Under the pieces are notes generated by a model. That model saw only the letters and a list, made by a program, of their open reading frames with translations, did no database searches and was not told the DNA's origin. From Sclerodactyla briareus (lineage: Eukaryota; Echinodermata; Holothuroidea; Dendrochirotida; Sclerodactylidae), in NCBI GenBank assembly GCA_026419785.1, contig JAODTK010005841.1, positions 1 to 64,000 on the forward strand: a stretch of DNA of 64,000 nucleotides, given 5' to 3'. Shown one piece after another: positions 10,780-23,313 of the stretch (the first letter of the stretch is position 1; every line of letters starts with the position of its first letter). Position numbers and translations under genes: made by a program.

Positions 10780-11440
10780 ATGAGAATCGATTACAGACAG
10801 ACAAATCCCTATGTGCGCGCATGCAGCGCACCCCATAGGCGTGCGTAGAAGCGACGTACTAGGCGTGTAAGCGGTCGGTTTATGGAGATGCGCTCCAATG
10901 CAAGTCTGGGGCCTTTGGTAACATTTTATGTAGTGCATTCGGTTGACAAATTCGAGAAAAGACGTCTCATAGAAAATGTGCATAATCAACAGACGTCCGG
11001 GGAATATTAATGGCCTAGGTATGTCATGTCTCGGTCTATGATTTGAGTCGGGCTACTTCTGGTTACAACACCACAGACACAAGCCCCAATGTATGCGTAG
11101 CAACCTCATGAGCGCGCAGCGCCAAGTCCTTTCGGCCTGGTCAGGCCTCAGGGTCGCTTAGGGCGTGGATCGCAGAAACGAGTACGGACAGACCCGAAAT
11201 CCCTATCTCGCCTATGTGCGCGCACGCCGCGAAAGGAGCACCTCATGGGCGCAAGGCCTCGGCGTGGGGACAGGGCCGCCTCAGGGCCACGGAAGCTGTA
11301 GGATTTAGATGCCCTCTATAGTGCAATCGAGGTCAGTTGGAACATTTTATTGTGATTTCGGTTGACAAGATGCTAGACAATTATCAAGAGATTCGTATAT
11401 TCTGTGCATATGGAGTTGACATCAGCACAGGTCGACCACC
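10780..11440. repeat. diverged tandem duplication, about 400-430 bp
   Basis: AATCCCTATGTGCGCGCATGC near 10803 is echoed by AATCCCTATCTCGCCTATGTGCGCGCACGC near 11198. AACATTTTATGTAGTGCATTCGGTTGACAA near 10920 is echoed by AACATTTTATTGTGATTTCGGTTGACAA near 11342, followed in both by a TGTGCATA motif. Between the phrases the units differ strongly. Confidence 0.5.
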
Positions 11441-11599
11441 CACCCGGTGTCGTATTGCCAAAGAATCCCGAAATGGATAATCTAAAAGGTGAAAAAGCTA
11501 AAAGGTATGATCAAGTCGAACGCATTCACGGACTTATCACAACCAGAAAGCCAAAGCAGGCTTAGTGATTCCTTGATCTTTCCGGACACCATAGCCAGA

Positions 11600-12290
11600 C
11601 ACAAGGACAGATGGGAGATGTACTAGCTGTAGGACCTCCGGGATGATCTCTGACGGACACAAAACAATAGGGTCATTTACTCATCATGGGGAACACACAT
11701 ACAAGTATGAACTCATCCATCCAGGTAAGGTCGAGGTATCGTGTTCACAACCAAAATGGCCACAATTATTGACTTACACAATTCTTTATTTTTGACACCA
11801 ATCCACCCCCGACCGAACCCAAAAAAATAGGGAACCTGTACTCAATTTGGGGAAAGCACATACCAAGTATAAGATTTGAACCCGATCAGACCAACCATTC
11901 TGGACTTATCGTGTTCACAAGGTTTCAGCACTTTGACCTGGTGACCGCAGATGACCTACCTGACATGACCCCCAAAACAATAGGGTCATGTACTTATTAT
12001 GGGGAACACACTACCCAAGTATGCAGCTCATCCATCCAAGGGAGGTCGAGTTACGTGTGCACAAGCCCAAATTAAACCAAAATTATGACTGTCAAAAATT
12101 TTCCATTTTTAACCAAAATTTCACCCGGAACTATACCAAAAACAATAGGGTTCCTTAATCCCATGAGAAAAGCTGACACACACATTTTGAACCCGCATCA
12201 GACCAACCATTCGGGACTTATCGTGTACGACAATGTTTTCACATTTTGACCTCTGGGGACCTCAGTGGACCTCTGACCTGAACCCAAAAC
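11600..12290 (+). repeat. tandem array, about 310 bp with 155-bp halves
   Basis: CAAAACAATAGGGTCAT..TACTCATCATGGGGAACACA..ATCCATCCA.G..AGGTCGAG..CGTGTTCACAAG recurs at about 11660, 11962 and 12283. Related half-units near 11820 and 12140 carry AAAAATAGGG and CCCGATCAGACCAACCATTC. The array continues into the CA-tailed segment at 12290-12430. TGACCT motifs are frequent in the spacer. Confidence 0.75.
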
Positions 12291-12435
12291 AATGGGCGTC
12301 ATGTACTCATCATGGGGAAACACATACCACGTATGGCTCCATCCATCGGGTGGGGTCGAGTTATGGTGTTCACAAGCCAGCGTTAATACACACAATACAC
12401 ACACACACACACACACCACACACACACACCACTGT
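12290..12435 (+). repeat. CA-tailed end of the array family
   Basis: The last unit of the preceding array ends in CACAAGCCAGCG and an AC tail at about 12389-12431, the same order as the CA-tailed element at 8050 and 52195. The tandem array and the dispersed element therefore belong to one family. Open frames of alternating His-Thr here are microsatellite translations. Confidence 0.6.
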
Positions 12436-13600
12436 CATGACTGCATAGATTACACCGACTTCGTCAAGGACTCAAAAAGGGGAACTGTACTGACATATCA
12501 ACTAAAGGGCGAGGGAGCGAATTGGAAAGCCCCCCCCCCCCTTGGATCTACACTGTGACCACTTGGGTTGATGAGCAGCCTGTTTGACTTGTTCCCCATG
12601 ATGAGTACATGAACTATATTGCTTTGGTGGTATCGCCCAACAGGTCAACAGAGGCCAAAGTCTCGAGACACGATAAACCAGAATAGTACAGTCCGTCGAT
12701 GAAAATTGGTGTGTAGTAAGCTTTCTACGGGAGGAGTACAAGAACCCAGTTATTTTTAATGTTTTAATGTAGGACTGGCTATTTCTGTGAAAAAAGAGGA
12801 AGATTTGAACAGTTGATATACCCTTGGCTCAATTTCATGCTTGAAAAAAAGATAAACTGGATCCACTTAGATGGATTGAAACTCATACTTGGCAATGTGT
12901 GTGCTCATATTGAGGGACAGATTGATTCCCCATTGTTTGGGGCGATAAAAGCCAAAAACGAATGCAGTTTTTGCAGTCAAGAAATCATTATGTTAAGCTT
13001 CGGCATGCATTTCGATGCGGTGAACAATGGACAAGGTTGGTATGAGAAGCATGTGAACATGAATGTAACTACTCTGTGTGTGTCTGTGAGAATGAGAAAG
13101 TAAATCCCGCTTGAATTAGTGCGAGAACATGTTGCTAATTTCCACTGACCTTTGGTTAAAATTGAGGATTAATGTCACTTAATGAACAAGTGCAGTACGA
13201 TAAAATTGTTAATTAATTGCTTGGAACTGGGGTTGGCTGTAGAAGTGTATGCGCGCGCGCGTTTGTGATGAAATGTGTACGTGGCGTGTGGGTGTGCGTG
13301 TGTTGAATCCCCCTCGTGAGCCTGAGATATCTCCAGTAACCAGATGCAAATATACATGAAAGAGACATGTGAGTTGCGATATAAAAAAAGGAAACCATAT
13401 ATTTTTATATTAATTAAGGTCATTCAAGGTCACGAGGAGTCAAAACCGAAAGAAATGTGAAACATATATCATGAGATTGCAGGACAGCACTCAATCTCCT
13501 ACTATCAAGCAAGATGCGAATGTGGAAAACTTAGAGAAACATGGTCTGAAAAACAGCAGCCCCCTTTGATCACGAATTCATGAACATCAGTAGCATTTCC
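12436..13600. other. no gene recognised; GC/TG microsatellite
   Basis: No supported exon. A short GCGCGCGCGCG tract followed by a TG-rich stretch lies at about 13248-13303, and ten C at about 12531-12540. A plus-strand frame of 96 codons at 12813-13103 lacks splice borders and recognisable motifs. Confidence 0.35.
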
Positions 13601-13609
13601 CTGATTTAC

Positions 13610-14205
13610 TGTTGTTCATGATAATCCCACTCGCATTCATGATAATACAATCTTTTCTGTAAGAACAGAAGCCGTTTGACCGTGCAAACAAAATGGCTGA
13701 AATTGACCCCTAAATATCCTTTGTACCACAAACATGAACACCCATATTCACTGCTTGTAAATTGATATACGACTAACATTAATAACAGGCAATCAGTCTG
13801 TAAGAGCAGAGGCCGTTTGACGTACGACCAAATGGATGAAATCATCTTTGTCCCAATTTCATCAGCACCCCTTGATTGTCTATCAGACTATCCGATTAAT
13901 TCTTCAGGATTAGAAGCCACTCGATCGTTCCAAAGAATGGTCGGACTTTTCCTCTGAAGTATAATTGATGTCAATTAGAAGAACCCCAATATGTCCCTTG
14001 GTCAATGACCATCCGGACAACATTCATGACCTCCCCTCTATCTGTATGGAGTAGAAGCCGCTCGACCGGGGGGGATCGAAAAATGACCGAAATTTGACCA
14101 TGAGATTTTAGTAACTAAAGTCTGACCCCCATGTGTAACATTGGTCAATGATAATTACTGACTGACTTTCGTTATCTTTTCCGTAGAGTGAGATGAGGCC
14201 TACTT
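13610..14205. repeat. diverged tandem array, about 140 bp, 4-5 units
   Basis: The phrase CTGTAAGAACAGAAGCCGTTTGACCG near 13656 has relatives near 13798, 13905, 14043 and 14183 (GTAAGAGCAGAGGCCGTTTGACG, GGATTAGAAGCCACTCGATCG, TGGAGTAGAAGCCGCTCGACCG, GTAGAGTGAGATGAGGCC). Substitutions outnumber indels, so this array looks older than those near 5 kb or 61 kb. Confidence 0.65.
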
Positions 14206-15488
14206 CTGACACACTATTGTCCTACTATCGAGTGTAATCTGACTGACTGACTCCCTCGATGAACTGATTACTTTGTAGGGTCAGCTGCTTTACCGTTCGA
14301 ACACGTTAGATGAATTGACACCGTAATGACATTGACCTCAAATTTGGGACACGCCACATGTAGCCTACATGATCACTGATGTTTCTAACCGATTTCCATG
14401 ATCAGCCCATCTCAGTGTTCTGTAGGAGATTCGTATAAAATAGCCAGAAATCGATTCCTGAATGGCCTTTGAGCTCAGTTCCTGTATAACTCCGTCGATT
14501 ACAATCAATATTCACAGCACACAGAAAGAAGTGTTGTTTCCCCATGAAATAGATGTGTCAGCAGCCTGAAAGGACGCAATAATGAGGAGTAGAATGTATC
14601 CACGGAATTTCATTTAACAACTACATTGCATGCCGGGGCTCATGCAGACGTAGCTGAAGAGTGTGTGATTATGGCTGATATGTTTCTATCTACGCCTCGA
14701 AGAAATGTTGGTGTGCTTGTCCGCTCCTGCCTATGCCGTATGCTTCCATGATATAATGTATCGAGCACTAAAAGACTGGCAATATGAGGAGGAAAATTTA
14801 CACCCGGGAATTAGGTAATTTTCCACTAACAACTACAATTGCCTAGAAGAATTTCTGCGCAATCGTCAAACGAAGACGCCTTCGAACGGGCAGCACCGAT
14901 CTAACGAAAGCCATCGCCCTTCTTCAGCGTCTTGCAACACCACAGGATCCAATAGCAATCTGGGAGAGGAAGAGTTCAGGAACACGGAAGGGATGTCAAG
15001 AAAGGTCATCTGGTGCAAACCCCCACCCCCATTTAGTGAAAAAGTACTAATATAACAGAACTACATCTGGCAGCACCCGCTTCCTCACTCCCTAATTTAC
15101 ACGCAGTTTCCCTGGCCTATAGCTTCACCAAAAATTTTTCAATACAGAGAATCTACGGTGAAAATCACTAGTTGCATGAAAACATGCAGCGAATCATAAA
15201 ATCTCACAACTCGAAAGTAATGAAAACCGCAACATCGCGCTAAGAAAGAACGTGCAACTGTAGGCAACCCAACCGACTGTAAATTGTCTAGTCGAGGACG
15301 TCATCTAAAAGCACAAAGCATTCACCGGACAACACCATATCCCTTACATAGGAGACTGACCATTGACCGTTTGCAGCAAGATACTACCTTCACCGAAGTC
15401 CTTTCCGGAACGACCAATGGATATAACAGAACCCCTCTAAACACGTCTGGGGACTTGAATCTGCCCACATCGATCATACAATCTGGTG
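14206..15488. other. no gene or repeat recognised
   Basis: I find no supported exon, RNA gene or clear repeat in this stretch. Confidence 0.35.
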
Positions 15489-15655
15489 CAGTGGCGTCCC
15501 ACGGAGAGGAGGGGGGGGGGGGGGGCAGCCGTAACCCCAGCCCATTGATCAATAATTTCTATTTTAACACAAAAACTGCTTTTTTGCAGTCTCAGTAGAG
15601 GTTTGCAGCTGTTCTTTTGCGAATATTGCAGCAGCAATATTTGCGTAAGGGAGGC
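15489..15655 (+). mobile_element. hAT-like MITE fragment (CAGTGGCG end)
   Basis: It starts CAGTGGCGTCCCACGG, followed by a G run, then TTTTAACACAAAAACTGC..TTTTGCAGT..AGTAGAGGTTTGCAGCTGTT and a run of GCAGCAATATTTG. The same order is seen at 54435-54620 and inverted at 55589-55390. CAGTGGCG is the kind of terminus typical of hAT non-autonomous elements. No matching right end was found for this copy. Confidence 0.55.
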
Positions 15656-15694
15656 TGTGTGAGGGAGGCTGCATGGGGAGGGCAACGAATGACA

Positions 15695-16557
15695 GATTAG
15701 TGAGCTGTTGGCAAGGAAAACATCTGGTTCTGAACATTAGTAAAACAAAGGAATTAATCGTGGACTTCAGACGTGATGAGATCACAATGGGTCCTCTCAT
15801 TATGGATGGAATGGTGGTGGAGTCAGGTGAACATTCAAGTTTGTTGGTACCTTTATACGACAATTTATCATGGAACATCAACACTGAAGAAATATTGAGA
15901 AAAGGCCGTCAGCAGCGCTGTTCTTTTACGTGTTCTTAAATCCTGGGGGTCAGTGCCAAGTTTTGACAACGTTTTATCGTGCAATTATTGAAAGTATTTT
16001 AATAATTCTAACATTTTAGTCTGTTTTGGTCGGGTCCTTCCAGTGTTGGACCTCCGGAACTTGCAAGCCTATTAGGAATGCTGAGCGTATTATTGGTAGG
16101 CAAGGTCTTCCATCTCTCCCTCTCTGTACCAGGAAGCGTGCCCTCAAGAAAGTCCGACCAGTACTGAACGATTCACTCACTCCTGCTCTCAGTACTTCCA
16201 GTTCTTGCCCTCTGGTATAAGGCTGCGTACATTCAAGAGATCAACAGGCTCATAAATATAATTATCTGATTCTTGAAAGATATACATGCATCTATGCCAC
16301 TGCCCGCTGATTTGTGCTAGTCTTGCCGTCAGTTTTTGCTACTGCTTCTCATTGTGTTATTGGTTATATTTGTACACTTTTCAAGTTCTAACCCTTTTAT
16401 ACACTTTTACATCCTTAACGGGTCGTAGGAAATTGTTTACATTTTTATTATGTTTTTTATGTCTTACCTCTTCTATTGTTTTATCGTTTTGCAGCTCCTG
16501 TTTTCACATTTCCATATATTATATTCAATGGCTGAATAAATTATCTATCTATCCTGT
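15695..16557 (+). pseudogene. CR1/L2-like LINE, reverse transcriptase 3' relic
   Basis: A broken open frame encodes the C-terminal part of a non-LTR reverse transcriptase. LNISKTKELIVDFRRD near 15728 and LSWNINTEEILRKGRQ near 15866 are the familiar last RT segments of this class. In another frame near 16070 PIRNAERIIG is followed by a basic CTRKRALKK stretch, which is the usual post-RT region. The 3' untranslated part runs to about 16557 and ends AATGGCTGAATAAATTATCTATCTATC, a tail style typical of these elements. Start and middle are missing (5' truncation), and at least two frameshifts separate the pieces, from decay or sequencing error. It is certainly not an active copy. Confidence 0.85.
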
Positions 16558-19105
16558 GTCTAGGGCCCATAAAGTTGTACTTATTTACCAATATGGAGGG
16601 TGAGGCCCCATTTATTATATATATTAATATTATTGAGAGAGGGAGGACTAAGGACACTGAGTCTTATGATGAACGGGGGTCTGGGGATAACGAGCACTAA
16701 GTCATTATATGCCCTCCGAAATAAACGAATAGGAGAACAGACGTTATTACGCATGAGACGTGCAACATCGACTAAGGAACCATTATTACGCACTGAATTG
16801 AGTCAGTGCTCTATATCGACTGCTGAGCTAACCGCCTCCCCTATCTCCCATATATTATACCCTATTGACCACACCTGAACCTCCGTTCGATAGGAGCGAT
16901 CAAAGTAACTACGTTCCATATTTTGTGGCTAAAAAACAAGCCAATAATTTAAATGCATCTCTCTATCGAGGAATGTGAGAATGTCCGTATATAACGTGGA
17001 ACTTCGCTCTCAACATGTATGTATCCGACCCTCCATGCCAGGTGAAAGCTAGGTCCTCGCATAATGTCGCAAAATTCTTGTTCATGTTTCGCACTGATCT
17101 ACCCTTAACCCTTGATAGAGCAAAACTTATGATCCCTAGCTGCAACACCTCCGTACAATAATAAACAAATATGGGCTTAGAGGTAACCCCCATGTTTTAC
17201 ACCCTCGATATCCTAAAAATAGTTACTTGCATATCATTGTTTTAACACATGCGACAGGGTCGGCTTGTAGGCATTTTTGTTTGGGGGTGGGCAAATGTCA
17301 TGTGACTGATATGGGGAGGAGTCTCAAATCAAAAAAATAGATAAAAATCTCAGAGGGATGGGGACACCCCCCCCTTCTGGCACATTTTTTTTTCAACAAG
17401 AAACTTTGATTAGCATGCAAATTGGTGTTATCTTTCGCAGTATTTCAATTCCTCATTGCACGCCAAAGAGTGCTACTGTCTTGAATTCAGTATGTTTTTT
17501 TAGAACGTTTCACAAATCATTCATAATAGCAGTGCGCTGCGCATCTTGCCTTGCTTGTAAATTCTAAACTACTTCGGTAGATGCTAACGAACCTGGGGGT
17601 CGGACTATTGTTCAAATGTACGCAATAAAAGCGTGAATTTAAAAACATATACAACACGGGCAGCTGGATCATCAATTTCATATCCCTCAAAGCACAATTT
17701 GTAAGCCCTTTTTTTCAATTATCAGAATCAACTGCCAACCAACTATACCTACCCCTGGTTTTTGTGTGACATCTAGCCCCGGAACATAGTCAGTTTAGCT
17801 TGAGGCTGCGATTCGCACTCTCTGAATTTAGCAATGATAATTAGAATGTATCAATCTGAAACTTCTTTTCCATTGCCATCAAAGCTAAGACGACAGTCGA
17901 GTCTGACCCACATGACATTTATAAGGAGGGTCAGAGGATGTGCAAAGTAGGGAAACATATCTCCACATTAGTTTCAGATCGGAAATGGTTCAGATTCTGC
18001 CTCAGTGGTAGGGGATTTTCTTGGGCCGTTTTTTAGTTGCTTTTGTTCTAGTCATGTTGGTCAGGAGATTTGCCTCTGGCGAAAGAGTGTTTTCTTTGAC
18101 CTGGGGTAATGGTCAGTCAGACGATCACAGACGTTTCTCAAGACCTCTCCTGCATCCATAGTGGTCTCCGCGGGTGGATGGATTTGGATAACCATCGCTG
18201 TCTGGAACCACATTCAAAAGTCATTGACGATAGTAGAGAGGGGTCGTTCTCGGAAACCCGTTCTTCTGTACGTTGTTTACCGTGTCCAACAGGAGGGAAT
18301 ATCAATGTCAACTCTATATAGTAGTCCTCTGCGTCGAGACTTCCATTTGTGTAAGTACACCAAATTGGCGTGGTACACGTCTTCTACGCGGCAAAACGCA
18401 TAGAGAGTGAGAGGAAGAAGGACGAAACGGTAGATCAGTTCGAATTTCAATTAGTTATTGTTCTTAACTGTACACCCCGTTAAAAATAAAGTTACTAATT
18501 AGCCTCGGGACCTTTCCACAAAAATGTGCTTTTCGGGACACTCGTAAGGTTTATCCCACGAGGTATAAACTGGGTTAATAGTTGAAGGCGTTAAATCCCG
18601 CCTAATCGAAGTTAATGGACGTGTTTAGTGACTGAACACGTCAAGACTTCGCATTAGATGGGAAGTAGATGGATTGTTTCAGAATATGAACGGACCAAAT
18701 GAATCAGCACGGGAAATGGAATGCGTGTATGGGCCTTCATGCATACAAATCCTCATTTGAAAATGACGTATTTGGGAAATGTTTGGGGGGCAATTGCCCC
18801 ATTGCCCCTATGGCCAGCGCCACTGATGCCGATGCAATTGGAATAAAGTAAACGATGATTGTCGTGCTAGGTCCAGCGACGAGCGACATCGAATTTTGCA
18901 TGACGCCCGGCAAAATATCGGAAGGTGCAGCACAACTCGGCTAATCGGATTCACTACTTTCAAATTATTGTATATTCAATTTTATTTGGACGAGAAAAAT
19001 GCGTGAAATAATACCATTTGGTTCAATTTATCTCAATTGTGGATGCCAGTAGTATTATTTACAGATTTATTATTAATTGAAGAAAAGCCCTCTTTAAGTT
19101 ATAGA
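16558..19105. other. no gene recognised
   Basis: No exon with good borders and no family I recognise. A run of open frames at 18109-18403 overlaps on one strand without a consistent product. A short inverted CAGTGGCGCTGG end (hAT-like) is seen on the minus strand near 18828, next to GCCCCATTGCCCC. Confidence 0.3.
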
Positions 19106-19121
19106 TTCAAGGAATGAAATG

Positions 19122-19170
19122 ACAAAGACCTGATAATAATAATAATTATATATTATTATTATTATATAAC
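19122..19170. repeat. AT-rich TAA/ATT microsatellite
   Basis: AATAATAATAATTATATATTATTATTATTATATAA forms a near-palindromic TAA/TTA block that can fold on itself. Confidence 0.8.
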
Positions 19171-21289
19171 GTAATCGATTTTTAGGTAAAGCTTTTGAGC
19201 ATATTTTGTAGAGATCGCGGATTATTCCTGTAAATGGACTATGAGCCAAAGGGCGGCGCACAGGGGGGGGGGGGCAGTGAGGGCGGCTGCCCCCCCACCA
19301 TAATGTTTGCGGGCAGAAAACAAAAATCGAAGATGATACTATACGCACGTTTTCGTGCGGGGTGGGGTGAAGTGTCAACAGGGACGTAGCTAGGGTAATA
19401 TGAGGGGGGGGTAGGGGGGCGGGGTGAAGAAGTAAAACATCCAACCTGCCTAAATTTTTCCAACTAACCGATACCCCCTTATACGAAAGGTGGCCAGTTT
19501 GGGCGATTCCATTTGCATTGGGGGGATTGAATTTTTCTTTAAGAAGTTTTGTGAACTTTGTGAAAATGGATCAACCGAGACCGAGAGTTCACAGATATCG
19601 AGTCGTGAGTTAATTGAGGCCCATCTCATCTGAGTGTTTTCGTGGATGGTTTAGACTGTGGACACCTATATCCACGTAATGCACGGAAGATGGTGACTCG
19701 GATCGACATCAAAGCTCAAGTCAACATCGATTAACTGTATTACTCCATACCAGGATATTATATGGTGCATTAAGACAGACTGGCCTAGTGGCACTCTTGG
19801 TTTTTGAGGTAGTGGCCGATGGTCGACACAAGCCACGACTGCTGACACACAGCAATGACAGCAGTGCCGAATCCTAAGTAACATTCAGTGGCGTGGTAAC
19901 GTGATTTTGATGGTGTGTCTGACGTATGGTAATGGATTTGGGGGATGCAACTTTTTTGCATTTTTCATGACGCCGTAAAGCAATTATGTGCAATATGCAC
20001 GCCAAACACTTATTCATTCCAGAATTTTATTTCGCATTTCCACCACAAGATGTCCTAGAATGCGATGTGCTGCTCAAATCTGTGCTTTTTCTCTTTTCTC
20101 TGCCAAATCGAACTGAGGGCAGCAAGATTTAGTAAAATTTAGATTTCACTTTCCTGAGGACCACTGAACCCCCCTCCCCTCCACTTCACAGAAAATGTTG
20201 CATTTCAGGGGGAGGGGGGGGGGGGGGGTTTTTTTTTGGCCTTAGATGCAATCTGAAGCATTATGACATCACACATTCACTTTGTTCGTTTCCAGATCCT
20301 TAGATGCTACTTGCTACTCAGGATCTTGTATTTTTTTCTTCCAAATTGTAGGCCCTATACTGAGCTCCATGAGCAGTACGTACTACTAGCTCCCTTTTGG
20401 GTTTGGTGTAATTCTTTCCTGAGAGCGTACCGCCAACATAGGCCTACGGAACCATTCCAATTCCGATCGCCGACAAATTTTTCCCCCCGAAGTTTGAAGT
20501 GGGTGGTTCACCGTAAGAATGGTTACCGGTATCCAACGTGCGGCGCGCCCAATTTTTTGATTTTTCCGGGCATTTTAATCATTTTGGCCATCAGCCAGAC
20601 GTCGCCACTTTTCATACTGGTGGCACAAGGGGGGAGACATTCCTCAGGGAACACGAGAATAATATCTAGCGAGCCCACCCCATGGGTGAGTCCAAGAATT
20701 TTTTCGTTGCAGACCTCGGTCTTACGCTGCCCCGACTTTTAACCTTTTTGGCCAGATGTTGCTCCATACTACTGTTTTTTTTTTTTTTGGGGGGGGGGGG
20801 GGGGGGCGCTCCATCACATCTGGAAAAACCGGAATCTCGTCATGTCCAGCTTTCACTGACTATCCAGGACGCTATTTGTATATATTCTAATCATTCAGAA
20901 CTACAAACTTTGCAACGAGCCCATGTAACATAATGCTTGAGGGTCAATTCGCAAATTTTTACAGCTTTTTCCGTATTGGGTGTACGCGAATCTAATCCCT
21001 CCCTTATCTCTAACAAATAGACACATGGATTGTCTACAATACCAGCGCCAATCACGGCGGTCGTTGTCAATATGCGTGTTAATTGGAAGAAAAAGCTTGG
21101 TTTTGCAACGCGAAGCGAGCAAAATTTGTGCACATTAGCTGGATAATTGGATAAAAACATTGACTCTAAAATTCGCGTTATAATTGTCAATTTCAACACA
21201 CACACACCGTTTTTACATACTAAAAATATTCCTTTTGGTTGAGTTGGAAAATTTATAAAGTTGACTGGGAACCCTCGAACCCTCAAAGT
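19171..21289. other. no gene recognised; several poly-G runs
   Basis: Poly-G or poly-C runs at about 19263-19273, 20214-20228 (15 G) and 20789-20806 (18 G) punctuate this stretch, and several lie beside ACGTAGCTAGGG or similar phrases typical of G-rich MITE ends. The long open frames here (159 codons plus at 20263, 189 codons minus at 20891-21460) lack conserved motifs, splice borders or codon structure that I can support. Confidence 0.35.
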
Positions 21290-23313
21290 CGCTAAATATA
21301 CACTCTGACGATCGGTCGGAAATTCCAACTGGAATTCAAATTCCAACTGCAAGGTCGCCTGACCATCTTTTTTTTTTTTGGGGGCTGTGGGGGGAGGGGT
21401 GAGAACCCCCCACCCCCGATTTTTTTTCGCGAGTCTCTGAGTGTCAAAATACGTATCCAATCAGGTTATTTTCATTCGTCTCATCGGGACTTCAAATCGA
21501 AACTAAACTGTGGTTGTAAGATAGGGTTCGCGAATGTAGGTATGTTGGGGGGGCGGGGGGGTGAGGGGGTGTAACCCCCTCCAGATAATCTCATGCCGTC
21601 GGCAAATTTCGGTCTGTCGGCAATAACAGGGAAAAGAGGAAGGAAAAGGGAAAAAGAGGGGAGGAGGAGGAAGAGAAAGGAAAAGAGGAGAGAGGAAAAA
21701 GAAGAAAAAAGGGGAAGGGAAAGGAAAAGGTAAGTAAGGGAGTGAAGGAGGAGGGAGGGAATGAGCAAGGGAAAGAGAAGAAAAACAACGGAACCCGACT
21801 TATTATCGGACTATTGCGATCTTGGCTTTCCATTACTTCTGCCCATTCAGCGTCGGCAAGAGAATAGACAATGTCGGCAAAAAATAGATAAGGTGCGGCC
21901 CGTACGATCGCCGTCGGTGTAATTAGAGGATGACCCGAGTATCTAGTGACGGGCCTCGGACCATCATTCGTAAAATATACAATCTGGACGATCGTCGGAA
22001 ATTCCACCTGGATATTGGAAAATCCAACTTTCAAGGTCGCCTATGACCATTTGCTTTTTTTTTTGGGGGGGGGGAGGGTGAGACACCCCCACACCCCCCG
22101 CTCGCGGGTAACGTCTTGCGTGTCAAATACGTATCCAAATAGGGTATTTCTATTCGTTCTCATCGGGACTCAAATCGAAACTCCAAATCGTGTTGTAAGA
22201 TAGGGTTCGCGAATGTAGGTATGTTGGGGGGGGGGGGGGTGAGGGGGGTGTACCCCCTCAGGAAAATAATCTCATGCCGTCGGCAAATTCTCGGTCTGTC
22301 GGCACCAGGAGAAAGAGGAAGAGGAAAAGGAAAAGAGGGGAGAGGAGGAAAGAGAATCGGAAAAGAGGAGAGGAGGAAAGCAGAAAAAAGGGAAGGGAAA
22401 GGAAAGGGAAGTAGGAGATGAAGGGGAAGGCAGGGAATGGAAAGGGAATAGAAGAAAACAAACGGAAGCAAGACTTCTTTATTATCGGCTAGTTACGATT
22501 TTGGGCTCTTCTCTAATTCTCCCCTTCAGCGTCGGCAAGAGAATAGCAAGTCGGCACAAAAATGTTAGATAATGTGGACGGCCGTCGATCGCCGCGGAAG
22601 TAGTAGGAGTGACCGAGTATATAGTTGACTGGGCCTCGGACATCAGTCGTAAAAATATACAATCTGACGATCTGTCGGAGTTCCAATGGATATCGAAAAA
22701 TTCCAATTCAAGTCCGATTGACAATTCTTTTTTTTTTGGGGGGGGGAGGGGTGAGACACCCACACACCCCCCGCTCGCGAAGTCTCTGAGTGTCAAAATA
22801 CGTCATCCAATCAGGTTATTTCTAGTCGTTCTCATCGGGACTCAATCGAAACTCAAACTGTTGTTGTAAGATAGGGTTCGCGAATGTAGCGTATGTTGGG
22901 GGGGGGGGGGGGTGAGGGGTGTACCCACTCCAGATATTCATCCGTCGTGCAAATTCTCGTCTGTGGCAACAGGCGCTTTTGAAGAAGAGAAAGAGGAAGG
23001 AAAAGGAAAAGAGGGGAGGAGGGAGGAAGAGAATAGGAAAAGGAAAAGAGGAGAGGAGAAAAGAAGAAAAAGGGACAGGAAAGGAAAAGGGAAGTAAAGG
23101 GAGTGAAGGGGAAGGCAGGGAAATGGAAAAGTGGAATAGAACGAAAAGAAAAAACAACGGAAGCCAGACTTTATTATCGGCTATTTCGATTTTGGCTCTT
23201 CATCTAATTCTCCCATTCAGCGTCGGAACAAGAGAATAGCACGTCGGCAAAAATAGATAATGTGACGCCCGTCGATCGCCGTCGGTTTTGTAGTAATTAG
23301 AGAGTGACAGAGT
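21290..23313. repeat. three tandem units of about 675 bp
   Basis: TTCGCGAATGTAGGTATGTT recurs near 21529, 22207 and 22876, and TAAA(A)TATACAATCTGACGATC near 21294, 21972 and 22652, giving periods of 678 and 669 bp. Each unit has, in order: CGTCGGAAATTCCAA, a T run joined to a G run, GAGACACCCCCACACCCC, GTGTCAAATACGTATCCAA, a second G run with GGGTGTACCCCCT, CATGCCGTCGGCAAATT, a purine-only block of about 120-150 bp on the plus strand, and CAGCGTCGGCAAGAGAATAG. Minus-strand frames rich in Phe, Ser, Leu and Pro are translations of the purine block and are not genes. Confidence 0.9.

Noticed and set aside
16286..16603. 105-codon hydrophobic plus-strand frame
   Set aside because: It coincides with the 3' untranslated part and tail of the LINE relic; T-rich DNA explains the hydrophobic residues.
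20263..20742. 159-codon plus-strand open frame
   Set aside because: No motif, no borders, rich in Leu/Phe/Pro/Ser from T- and C-rich DNA.
20891..21460. 189-codon minus-strand open frame, the longest in the window
   Set aside because: It crosses T and G homopolymer runs and the first tandem unit of the 675-bp array, has no recognisable motif and no splice or start context.
21591..23157. Series of minus-strand frames rich in Phe, Ser, Leu and Pro that look like membrane proteins
   Set aside because: They are translations of the polypyrimidine strand of the purine blocks, and recur in each tandem unit.
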